Part shown: positions 25,314 to 37,551 of the stretch, one piece after another
Layout of the letters: each line of letters starts with the position of its first letter
Position numbering within the stretch: position 1 is the first letter of the stretch
Assembly (NCBI GenBank): GCA_020740775.1
Contig: JAHEWK010000001.1
Location: forward strand, 3,224,001 to 3,288,000
From: Ilyonectria destructans
Lineage: Eukaryota; Ascomycota; Sordariomycetes; Hypocreales; Nectriaceae
Direction: 5' to 3'
DNA length: 64,000 bases
The notes under the pieces: model-generated
What the model was told of the DNA's origin: nothing
Seen by the model: the letters and a program-made list of their open reading frames with translations, nothing else
Databases searched by the model: none
Made by a program: the position numbers and the translations under genes

Positions 25314-27683
25314 GCTTGCCGCTCAGCTCTGCAGCAGTTGCGTCCCGCGGGACGGCTGGCGGGAGGTGTGCACGAGCTCGGAGGGGGAAGCGGGTGATAC
25401 GATGTAGACGGGAACGGGCTGGTTTCAATCGACCCGGGTTCGCAGGGTCGCGCGTCGGTCGCGGCCGGGGAGTGTTGTCGAATGGTTTGCGCGGGATAAA
25501 GTTGGATTGTGTTGTCGATGCCGTCGAAAGTGCGGGAGGCGAGATGAGGCTATCCGAGAGTCTATCGGCATCTCACCAGTCGACGGGATGGTGGTTGATA
25601 CGGGAGCAGGTGGGTGGCAGAGTCGCAAGGCCAGTATCGCTTGTAGAGCGACCCTCGGTGGATAAAAATGCGACAGACGATGTAGCGTTGAGAGATACAA
25701 AGCGACAGAGCGACAGAGGGGAAAACGTGAGCAGAAGAGGGTGTCGTAGGACAGGACGGTCGGCTAGGAAGGGGCTGGCGGGCATGGTGGTGGGCTTATC
25801 ATGCTGGACGTCGACGGTGACATTTGCGCTTGGCGTTGACAGGAGCAGCCAACTACTAAGCAGGCAAGAGCAGACAAGAGCAGCCAAGAACAGCTCAGAG
25901 CACACAATACCATGGAAGGCAAGACCAAGGCAAAGCCATCTCGACGCCAGCGCCAGCTCACTGCCGCCAGGAACCCGCCACTCACCACGCCCGCCCGCAC
26001 CGCAGCGCCTAGAGGACCCAGAAGCACAGCGGCCTCAGCTCACCTCAGTTCCATTGCGTGCTGCCAGCCCGCCGGCGCGGCAGCCAGTCGCTTCAACGCA
26101 GCTCCTCGTAGGCCAACCCCACCGCACCCGGTAGCTCGTCAATGTGCGCCCGTTGGCCAATCTTCAGCGCCATGGAAGGCTGCTGAGCGCTATCTCGCAG
26201 TGGGGCGCAGGACCGGCAGGGGGGCCGCCACGGGCGTTTGAACGGTTGAAAGACGCCTGGGCCAGGCCTGGGTCGAGGTCCATGGGGCACTGTGGCGGCG
26301 GCGTCCCGGGGGGGACCAGCCTAACTAAGCCCAGCCCAGTCCAGCCCAGTGAGCGGAGCCGTTCCATAGCTGGAATCGTGTCGTGGCCGATAGGTTGCAC
26401 AAGCGACCACCACCCACGCGGAGGAGTAAACGAGTCAAGTGACGACGTTGATGCCAAAAAAGGGCTTCTAATTAGCCCCAGAGGCTAGAGCCCAGAGCCG
26501 TCGACAGCCGTCTGCAGCAGGCAATGTGCGAATGGCGGTGCGCATCCTTGTCCGCGATGAAGCAATGGGCGGAGGGATAGATAGCAAGGCACACTCACAC
26601 TCACTCATTCACACACTCACTACCTACACTCACACACACGCACACGCACACGCACACGCCCACCCCACGGCGGGCACGACAACTCCCGCAGAGATTCGCC
26701 TGTTAAACGGCATACGGCAGTGCATGGGTGCTGACAGAGGCACACGGCCTGATTGAGCGATTGCGAACGGATTAGTTGCACCTTATGAAACCAGGACATG
26801 TCATGTCATCCATCACCCTCCCCTCCCCCGCCCACGCCGCTCCCTGTTCGAGCCTCCGCCTGCACGAGTGTTGGCAAACTGTTGCCTACAATGTACCTCG
26901 GTGCGGGCGTCAACTGCAATAGTGTCTTCCACAAGCCCCATCTGTCAGGTGGAATAAAGTTGCAAAGGGACGGGCAATCTCCAATCACCACCGAAGCCAC
27001 GAGCAAGGGTCGCCGCCAGACTGGGGCTAGGTGGCCATTTTATCCCTCGGGCCTTAAAAGGAACGTACGGAGTACAGCAGGGTAGTAATTGCGACAGGTA
27101 CATCTGCTCAGTAGAGGATGGGCGACATGGATGAGGGCTCCAGGGATCTCATTCCTCCTCTTCCTTCTCCTCCTGAGACTCGAGGACCTGCTCCGATACA
27201 ACAAGGGCTATTGCTCCCCCTCCCAGGTTGTTCCCTATGCTGTGTTGATCTGTTAATTCACTCTCTCCAAGGATTCATCGACCTCACAATCAGGGATCTG
27301 GCTCCCTCCCGTGCAAGGAACCTAGGTATGTAAGATGCATCACCGCCTTTATGGAGTACGAGAGTAAGCAAGATCGCTTGGTTCATGACTGCATGCAGCG
27401 GAATCAATTCCTTCCCGCGCGCACGAGCCGCTTAACAGTCGGCGCACCGGGAATCCTCCGCTCGACAACTCGATAGCTCAGTATCCTGATCCGTGCTTGG
27501 GCTTTAATACATTAACAATGCCCTGTTCTCCATCGTACAAACAATCTAGCCACCGCCATTGTGTCCAACTAAATGCCACCACCCATGCATGCATACAAAC
27601 TCATGTCGTACCAGTCAGCGCCATTTCCAATGCTCTTTTTTCCACAAGAGGTCAAGTAACATCAAGATCAACAAGAGCAAGAC
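25314..27683. other. Intergenic region, permease promoter side
   Basis: About 2.4 kb. The permease promoter lies at the left. The DNA at 25.8-26.4 kb is GC-rich with local direct repeats (AGAGCAGCCAA-like units at 25.84-25.90 kb; CCAGCCCAGT units near 26.33 kb). A CA-rich tract follows at 26.6 kb and ACCTAGGTA at 27.32 kb. No gene is supported; frames over 25.3-26.5 kb are low-complexity. Confidence 0.5.
26590..26665. repeat. CA-rich imperfect microsatellite
   Basis: CACACTCACAC and CACACGCACACG units run for about 75 bp in intergenic DNA. Confidence 0.85.
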
Positions 27684-29832
<2,149 letters not shown>

Positions 29833-30337
29833 GAGCACTGCTGCAGCATGTCGGGGAGGAAGTCGACGGGGAGGAGGTCGACGGGGAGGAGGTCGACGAG
29901 GGTTAGCAGAACGACGACGTCTCGGCGGCAAGAGCAGCGGCTCCGGACGTGATCGAGGATGGCTCGAGAGGGAGAGGGAGATGTATTCGTACAGCGACGT
30001 GGCACGCCAGCAAGATCAATAAAAGGACTAGAGACAGGAGCAAAAGGCAACGTCAACGTTGAACCAGGCGCTGGGAGCTTCAGCGAGTCCGAGCACGAGA
30101 CCAGATTTCACAAGCACCCGTATGCGCTCCGGACCCCTGCACGGAGTCTGGGTATTGCCATGACGAACGTCCCCGCAACCACTCAAGCTAGCGCTGCGCT
30201 GGTTGTCAACGCTGTCGGGTCCTGGACCGCCAATCTTCAGTGGCTCCAGCGACAACGGCACGCACGCACGCAGCACAAACCTACCTCTATAGTCAACCCC
30301 GACAGATCTCGGCTTCCCAATACACAGTCACGATGCC
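29833..30337. other. Divergent intergenic region
   Basis: About 500 bp between the mannosidase start and the start of the broken finger-array gene. It holds 15-bp direct repeats at its left end and no other recognisable feature. Confidence 0.5.
29856..29902. repeat. Three tandem 15-bp repeats (GTCGACGGGGAGGAG)
   Basis: GTCGAC recurs at 29862, 29877 and 29892. On the minus strand they encode the PPPRR units of the optional N-terminal extension of the mannosidase, which argues that the extension is low-complexity leader rather than conserved protein. Confidence 0.85.
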
Positions 30338-32501
30338 ATGGACTATACTACACCTCGGCCCAATTGGAGATGCAATATGTGCGAGCAAGACTTCAACTAG
30401 AATGAGAAGGATTCACACACCTGCCCAGGGCCTTTTAGCACATGCTATAAGTGCTATGTCCGCTTTCCAGAAGGCGAGCTGGCGGCACATCGGCTTCTAT
30501 GCCCAGTGCTTCGCTGCAGTACTTGCGGCAACAAAGTCAAAGACATGGAGCAGCATCGCAAGGATTGTCGCGGTCCACGCGAGAAACTGAAGAAACAGTG
30601 CATGAAATGCAGGCAATACTTCGACAAGAATAAGATTGAAGAACATGTTGAGGCTTGCGAGTATTGGCTCTGCAGGCACTGCTCAACAGTAATGTTGGCT
30701 GCAGAAAGAGACGAGCATTCAAAGATCTGCCAGGAATGGCTCTGCGGTATTTGCTTGCAAAGAATGAAAGCCTCAGAGAGGTACGAGCACCTGCCGAATT
30801 GTCCAGTGTGGAGATGCACGCACTGCATCAAAAAGTTTCCGCGGTCAGCTCGGGATGAACACATCCAGTCTTGCGAGTTCTGGTCCTACAGAGCGTGTCT
30901 TCTGGTTGTCTTCAAGACAGAGAGAGACGCTCACTTGCAGAAATGCGATCGGTGGTGCTGTGGACGCTGCTACATGAGCATGTTGAAGTCTGAGAGAGAT
31001 CAGCATCTGCAGAACTGCGAGTACTGGACATGCTCCCGATGTAGCAAGCACTATCTAACGTCGATGAGGGATGAGCATAAGGTTGCATGCCTTGAAGCAC
31101 AGCCAGCGTGTTGCAACTACTGCCGCAAGACTGGACAACATATGGAGATTTCTCAGCACGAAGCTGAATGCGATACTCGGATCTGTCCAGGCTGCAGGCA
31201 CGCCCTCAAAGTTGACACAATTGCGGCACATTGGGCAAAATGCACAAAGATGGTTTGTTCTAGCTGCTCCTGTATAGTTGAGCGCAACGGGCCTCATAAC
31301 TGTCCAAAGCAGCTTTGTCCAATCTGTCTCCGTCGTTTCTCTCGGGGATGTGAGGATGAACATCTAAGAGAGTGTGAAGGATACAAGAAGGTTGACTCTC
31401 TTCATTCAAAGAAAGAGTCGGATCGTGCTACCAGGTCAATTTTATCGCAGAATTTTCGATTTCCTCTCCTCGAAGGTTGCGCTAAAACCCTCACAACACA
31501 TTCATTATTGATTTCGAGTGTATCTACTCAGACGATGGGCCACTACCCCTTCAGGTAGCTATATTCGATGCTTTTGAGCGACAGGTTGCCCCCCCCCCCC
31601 CCACGGTCATAGATCATGAGATGACAGTTGGGGAACTCCGGCAAAAGATCAGCCTTTCGAAATTCCACCAAGCTCGCGGCCCGTTCGCCTCTGTTGGGGT
31701 GATTCAAAGGTTTCAGCCTGGCCGTGAGGAAGACAGAATGATAGGTCTGACGTGTCATGCAATTGCAGACCTTATGCGGAAGCATATCAACGTAAGTGCA
31801 ACATTCGCCTTCTCTATCGCCTTCTTTTATTTGCTTTTTACTCATCTAACTTGCCTTCTCCTCCCTAGGAACATGGGCCCGTGGAAGTCTGCATTACTTG
31901 GGCAAGGACTCAAATCGATATTCGATGCTTGAGTTACATTCTCAAGACTGCGGGCGCCGAAGATCTGCTGGTTCCTGAATGGAAATTTAGCGATCAGCCA
32001 CTGTGATGGTATCATACTATCCGGCGTCAAATGAAACTTGACGCAAGAGTGCTATCCTTGCAACTCTCGAAGCTCTACGGGACCTTGTTCCCTGAGGATC
32101 GGAGGCTGACCTTAAATGCCCACGACGCCGGGGTTGATGTGACAATGACCATTCGATTAGTCAAGGCATACCTGCTGAGGGCCTTCAGCATGCCTCTTCC
32201 TGGGAAAATTGATTTCCACTTCTCCTCAGCTGATCGTGGCGCGAAGGGATGGGAATTGGACGTTGGGAAGTTGCTTAGCCTTCTCGAAAAGGCAACCCCT
32301 GCTATTGCCCTAAGCAAAGCCGACGATAACGAGATCAGCCAAAGTGGCATCAATGAGCTCTTGGACGACGACGAGGAGATTTGGGAGGATTTCTCAGACG
32401 ATGAACCTCTGGAGGACATCCTAGACGATGAATCTGCGGGGGATCTCTTAATGAGATTTGAGAAGCATACATTGGATGATTCCGTGGATGATTCGAATTA
32501 A
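30338..32501 (+). pseudogene. Broken gene: 14-unit Cys/His finger array fused to a DEDDh exonuclease-like domain
   Basis: From ATG 30338 one frame carries about 14 units of the form CxxC-x(9-12)-H-x(1-3)-C, many preceded by Trp (WLCRHC, WLCGIC, WRCTHC), resembling TRAF-type or other treble-clef zinc fingers. A DEDDh exonuclease-like domain follows: IIDFEC (31504-31521, motif I), CITWARTQIDIRCL (motif II) and AHDAGVDVTMTIRL (H and last D). The tail is acidic. An intron at 31792-31868 (GTAAGT...CCCTAG) still splices in frame. Lesions: an in-frame TAG at 30398-30400 in finger 1, a Cys-to-Tyr change at 30887 in finger 8, a frame change between the two halves (between about 31431 and 31510), and an in-frame TGA at 32004-32006. 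Stop at 32499. Codon use is less GC-biased than in the neighbours. Function is unknown; a nucleic-acid-binding nuclease is the inference. A shorter intact ORF (30506-31558, fingers only) remains. Confidence 0.75.
31589..31602 (+). repeat. C14 homopolymer in the broken exonuclease gene
   Basis: Fourteen consecutive C encode a proline run just after IFDAFERQV. The frame is the same on both sides as given. A run of this length is prone to slippage and to assembly error. Confidence 0.95.
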
Positions 32502-32734
32502 AGATGCCTTTCAGCTATAGACGAAGGCATCTTCACCGCGAACATCTCCCCTTATGTCCAGTTCGTCTGCAGATGTTTTGTTCGAGTTTCTTGAAGCAGG
32601 TATCTTGTCGTGTTCTTGTCTTTGATCTGTCTAGCCTCTCAAAACATATCTCTTTCCACAGAATGAAGCGCAATTCGTAATGTCCGTCCCAATTCCCTTA
32701 TTCCACCCTTATCCTGCACCAGGCCATCAGACCT

Positions 32735-34437
32735 CTAATCTAAGATACCACGGAGTTCTTGAATCTGCTGCAGCACAGCTGATCGACTAGTACCGCCCCT
32801 GGCCGATTTCGCCTCAACACTCGACTCATATTCGAAGGCCTTTACAATATCCGCTGTAAATCGAGAATCAATAGCTTGCAGTTGCTCCAGGGTTAGCTTA
32901 TCCATCGGGGTTTCCGTATTTTCCGATAATGCAACAACGCGCCCAGAAATGTGATGAGCTTCCCTAAAAGGACATCCGTTTCGCACCAGCCACTCCGCGA
33001 CATCAGTAGCAAGCATCGTCTTATCTAGGGCAGCTAACATCCGCTCAGGCCGCACGGTCATGGTAGTGATAACCCCGTTGGCGATGCCCAGACTGTCCGA
33101 AACAGTTTGAACCGAATCCAGCATGGGTTCCCATCCCTCCTGAAGGTCCTTGTTGTAGCAAGTTGGCAAGCCTTTCACGCTCTGTCAGGTATCTGTTAGT
33201 GGCTGCTCTTGATCCGCTCCTGATCACTCATGAGCTGATATGTCTGTATTCGAACTCACCATCATCAGCCCAGCCATTTGACCGAAAGCACGGCCTGACT
33301 TGCCGCGCAAGAGTTCCAAACTGTCGGCGTTCTTCTTATTCGGCATTAAACTGGACGTGGATTAGAGTCTTGTGGGATTGTCTGGGAGTCGCGATAGATA
33401 TAACGAACCTGCTGCCGGTACTATAAAGATCTGCCAAACGACAAAACCCAAACTCGGAAGTGGAGTATAATATGAGATCTTCAGCCCACCTGCTGAGATG
33501 GCTGGTGAACATCGAGTTCCAGGTCAGGAACTCGATAATAAAGTCACGGTCGCCTGAAGTGTTCATGGAGTTCAGAGTGATTCCGCTAAAACCAAGCTCC
33601 GCAGCTATTGCGTCTCGATCGATGCCAAACACATTGCCAGCTAATGCGCCACAACCAAGTGGGCTAAGGTTGACCCTTTCGAAGACCTGGCGCAATCGCT
33701 CGAGATCCTGCTTGAACGAAGCAGCATGTGACATTATCCACTGACCCCAGCGAACTGGCTGCGCGCGTTGTAAGTGGGTGTAGCCGGGCATGAGGTAGTC
33801 GCTAGGGATGTTACTCAGTAAGGGGCTTTGTCCGGATGCAGTGCTAAGCTTACATTTCAGCCTCGGCACGTTTGGTGAGGACTTGAAGGAAAGCAACAAG
33901 TTGGCTGTCGATTTCACGGATGCGGTCACGTAGCCACATGCGCATATCACAGACGACCTGCTCGTTGCGGCTGCGACCTGTATGCAGCTTGCCAGCGGTA
34001 TCCTTTCCGATAACCTCTCCTAATCGACGCTCGTTTGCAGTGTGAATCTGATTTATTATATTAGCCTTGGGAGGTTAAGTGGTGTGGACTAGCATCTTAC
34101 ATCTTCGTCATTTAGCATAATAGCGAAGGTTCCCTGCTTCCATTCTTCCATCACTTCAAGCAGACCACGCTCGATCATCTTAAATTCGTCTCCAGTAATA
34201 ATACCAACCTTCGAGTTAGCCCTAGCGAAAGCGATCGATCCAAGAATATCCTCTCTGTAGAGAGCCTTATCGTATCCGATAGAGGCATTGTACTTGTGCA
34301 TGAGCGGATCAATCCCACCTAGGCATCGCAAGGTCAGTATACTAGATCCGAAGCTTGTGTCCGGGGATAATCGAACCTGTAAACCTGCCACCCCAGAGCA
34401 TACTGGTTGCCGGGGCGTCCGTCTTCTTTTCAGCCAT
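32735..34437 (-). CDS. ARG4: Argininosuccinate lyase
   Basis: Splits argininosuccinate into arginine and fumarate, the last step of arginine synthesis; homotetramer of the fumarase/aspartase superfamily. Six exons (34437-34377, 34318-34101, 34047-33854, 33801-33409, 33350-33260, 33181-32735) give 467 aa, the usual length. The joins restore [63 protein letters not shown] and [31 protein letters not shown] and the flexible fumarate-lyase signature SSLMPNKKN (about residues 288-296, with the catalytic Ser) are intact. Introns are 52-78 nt. A TGACTCA site about 500 bp upstream could bind the Gcn4/CPC1-type regulator of amino-acid genes. Its 3' end faces the broken gene, 233 bp away. Confidence 0.96.
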
Positions 34438-35524
34438 GTTGGAGTATTTGTTCTCGGCGCTCGTCGCGATCGTTGCGTTTGTTAGTTCGTTGCGATTTCA
34501 AGCTCGATGGAATTGATGGAGCCAATTGAGGGTAGAGCGCATGGTTATAGCAATTGACGTTCAAATTGAGGGACGCGAGTCAATTCGGATGATGTTGCTT
34601 GATTGAAAAGGTTGAGAACGAGGGCGGGGCTGATCAAGTTCGAAAGCTTTATTGAGGACGTGACGAAAACTTTGTGGGGCCGACACCGGCGGTGTCAGTC
34701 ACCTTGCACGTGAGCTTGCACGTGAGGACCCCTACTTCGTAGCATGGTGAGCTTCTTCACATAACATCGGTCGACCACTAGAAGGGTAAAATCTTAAGCA
34801 TAAATCACCTCGAGGCTTCAAGAAGCAAAGATAAGATATGGTCGAATCTGGTGTCGTGCCCACGTAGCGTCAAAGCGTCATGCCCGACAGCACAGCAGCT
34901 GCCTTGACGCTGAACACGCGCCTCACTCTCGTTTTAGCCATTGACTCAGCCTGGGACGATTTTCTCGGAACAGAAATCGCCGAGCATGATAGTGGTATCG
35001 GAATCAATCGAGAATATATACGGTTCTTGTTATGCGTAGTTCCTAATTTGTTGCGCGTGTGGGTTGCTCTCGCCGTGGGAATCTAGGTTGAGGTGATTAA
35101 AGGTGATGCTCACTGATCAAGGGTGATGAAAGCCTGAGCAAGAGCGGCGGTGCTGGCTAACCAAGCCCGGCGGCGGGTCTCCTGGGTTTCGTGGCCGACT
35201 AGACCTAGGTAGGCTTCCAGAGCCAGCGTCGATACAAGAAACCACCACTCGCACAACCTGGGACTCGACAGAAACGTCCCGAGCTTCAGGGGACCAAGGC
35301 TTTTTCCGGCTCCACAAAGTATAGTATCCAAGACAGCTCCGCCGGAAGAAACAACCTAGGAAAGTGTCCGCCAGTCGCCAAACTGCCCCTCCGTCTCGCT
35401 GTTACACCCGCTTTGACGGCCCAACCCATGGTCTCCGGGACATTCCTGAGACATTTGCGTGGGGGAAAGCAGCCATCATCAAAAAGGGTAAAAGGACTCT
35501 GGAGGCCGCATCCAGCAGGTAGCC
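34438..35524. other. Divergent promoter region of ARG4 and ATG10
   Basis: About 1.1 kb with no supported gene. It contains TGACTCA at 34942 and ACCTAGGTAGG at 35203. Confidence 0.55.
34942..34948. promoter_or_regulatory. Candidate Gcn4/CPC1 site TGACTCA
   Basis: A perfect 7-mer of the consensus for the general amino-acid control activator lies 505 bp upstream of the ARG4 start. A 7-mer also arises by chance (another copy lies at about 59217 near no such gene), so this is suggestive only. Confidence 0.3.
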
Positions 35525-36380
35525 ATGAGCATCGCCAACTACCCGTCACTCAGCCCGGAAGAGTTCTCCGAGGCGTGCCACCACTTGGACCGGCAGTATT
35601 GCCGCGCCGAGTTGGGCCCGGAGCGGCTCCGGTGGAAGCTCAGGGTGTGTGCGGCCCTCGACACGGACTTCACCTTTGAAGGGGGATACACTACGTACAT
35701 TCAAATCAGGCGGCCGCTGCAGACAGACCTGGACCACGGTGACCTCTCGCTGGACCTGGACAGCTTCTCATTCTCTGAGGATCCAAAGGGGGATGCTGCA
35801 CTTGCGGGGGACAGCGACATGATGGATGCTGAGAATTCGGACGAGGTAACGGAGCCTCATCATGTATCTTGTTTGTTTGGACTTTTTCTCACAAGCTCCC
35901 AGGCGGTCCTCATAAAACAACCGTCCCGTCTGGACGTCGGGGTGGCTGAATATGAAATCCATCTTCATCCTACATATCGAGTGCCTTGTCTGTGGTTCAC
36001 TTTACGCGGCCTCCCCGCCCACGAACCCGCCTTCAATATCGACACCGTCTTCCGCCGCCTGGTACCCGACGAGTACAAGGCGGGCCTCCGCTCCCTTGGC
36101 GGAGTTGGTGGCATCTCGGCCGATGTGAGTATTGGGAAGTGCTATTTCCACAAGTCAATTCAAGATTCTGGGTATCGTAACAGTCGTTTGGCCTAACTAA
36201 CACCTTGCTTCCCAGCATCACCCTATCACGGGTGTCCCGTCCTTCTTCGTCCACCCTTGCCTGCTCGGGGATGCCATCTCCAAGTTCGAGTGCGACAGGA
36301 CGAACTACCTCATGATTTGGCTCGGGCTTGTGGGAGGGTGCGTAGGCTTGTGGGTGCCCAAGGAAATGGCAATCCAATGA
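35525..36380 (+). CDS. ATG10: Autophagy E2-like enzyme Atg10
   Basis: Conjugates the ubiquitin-like Atg12 to Atg5 in autophagosome formation. Exons 35525-35845, 35903-36124 and 36216-36380 give 235 aa. The C-terminal half has the family blocks YEIHLHPTYRVPCLWF and DHHPITGVPSFFVHPC, the latter formed by the second join, with the catalytic Cys196 in the HPC motif; it ends YLMIWLGLVGG..GLWVPKE. The N-terminus (SPEEFSEACHHL) fits the first helix of the family. The first intron (57 nt, GTAACG...TCCCAG) is stop-free and in frame, so it is inferred from splice signals and from the foreign look of its translation; if it is exon, the protein has 254 aa. Converges on the snRNP gene with only 64 bp between stop codons. 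Confidence 0.9.
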
Positions 36381-36444
36381 CGCGACTCTGGTCGTTTGAC
36401 GGGTTCTGTCTCCTATCGATGTACCTGACCATCGGCTCGGTCCA

Positions 36445-37153
36445 TTATTCATCATCGCTGTCCTCCTCCATGGCCACATCGTCGTCACTTTCGTCCTCGG
36501 AGTCACGGGTTCGCTTCTGGCCGCGATCCCCTGGTGAGTCGGCATCCTTCATGACATGGTCCACACTCGTCGATGGCTTAGCGGGCAGACCAGAGCCAGA
36601 TGCCGCCGCCGTTCCAGGAGGGGGGGCGCTGAAGATGCTCTGTTGCAGTTCCGTCTGCTCAACAACAGCAGCCCCGGATCCACTGGGCATCTTGAATGTT
36701 CCATCGAGCTTGGCCACAAAGTTTGACTTCGATTTGGCATATTGGATTTTCTAAAGGCTGGTTAGCTTGGCACATTTCCATAGTGGGATACCAAGACACG
36801 CACAAGGTCACGGCCGAGGAAAGATTGTCCCTCCAGAGATCTCATAGCCTGGGTGGCTGTCTGCACATCCCGGTACACGATATGGGCTTGGCCACGCATC
36901 GACATGGTCTTGAGAGCGACCACATCCAACACCGGTCCGTATGTCGAAAACAGCATATACAGCGCGGCCCGCAGATCGGCCTTCTGGACTTTCGATGATG
37001 GGAGGTTCGTCACATACAGACTGTAACATGTCAGAACATAGACGCCAACATATTATGCAAGGGAACTGACGTCTGGTTGGGAGGGATGGGTTGCACTTTG
37101 GCGGGCAGGGTGGAGTTGGGCTGGAGGCGAGGCGGTGCGGCGGCGGCGGCCAT
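36445..37153 (-). CDS. U1A/U2B''-type snRNP protein, single RRM (MSL1-like)
   Basis: Spliceosomal RNA-binding protein of the U1A/U2B''/SNF family. Exons 37153-37071, 37020-36804 and 36750-36445 give 201 aa. The joins restore NQTLYVTNLPSSK and GRDLKIQYAKSKSN. The RRM spans about residues 28-108 with RNP2 LYVTNL and RNP1 MRGQAHIVY. QYAKSKS matches the end of the U1A/U2B'' first RRM. The N-terminus is Ala/Pro-rich. Instead of the second RRM of animal homologues there is a short Ser/Gly/Pro linker and an acidic tail (DVAMEEDSDDE) with a basic patch (GQKRTRD). U2B'' (yeast MSL1) is the more likely role; U1A cannot be excluded. Introns are 50 and 53 nt. Confidence 0.9.
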
Positions 37154-37551
37154 TGTGACGTCGGTTCGGGGATGGGGTGTCTGCTGTATGTATCGATACT
37201 CTTATAGCCAAGAAATTCGGCCCGTTGGTGCCCGTCGCAGCAAGATTGGGAGGAGGGGGAGGCTTCGCGCGCGTGCCAGAGTCGTAAATGTGTTGATATC
37301 GATGTTGTGTGCAGGTGGAGTTTTTTGTCGACTCTCAGCCTCGCGGAGCTTAGCGCTGTACTCCAGCAGCGGCCTTGGGAGTGGCCCAAGCTTGGAGCTG
37401 GCTACGTAACCCCACCCCCACTGATCCAGCATCATCGTCAGCCTCCCCATTGCCAACTGCACAGCCCAACTCCTCTTCCTCCACCTCCAAGATCTCCTAA
37501 AGCGGTAGTAGAGAGCTCCTCCTATCGCAATCCATACAAGCATCCTACACC
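37154..37551. promoter_or_regulatory. Shared head-to-head promoter region, snRNP gene and ARPC1
   Basis: 398 bp separate the two start codons. The right part is pyrimidine-rich on the plus strand (CCACCTCCAAGATCTCC), as in fungal leaders. No TATA box was recognised. A bidirectional promoter is inferred from the spacing only. Confidence 0.5.

Noticed and set aside
30338..30505. Splicing out of the TAG at 30398 using CAACTAG as an acceptor
   Set aside because: No donor at workable distance keeps finger 1; the residues on both sides of TAG form one CxxC...HxC unit.
36033..36545. 170-codon minus-strand frame across the ATG10 3' end
   Set aside because: It overlaps ATG10 and the snRNP gene, whose motifs are clear; low-complexity product.
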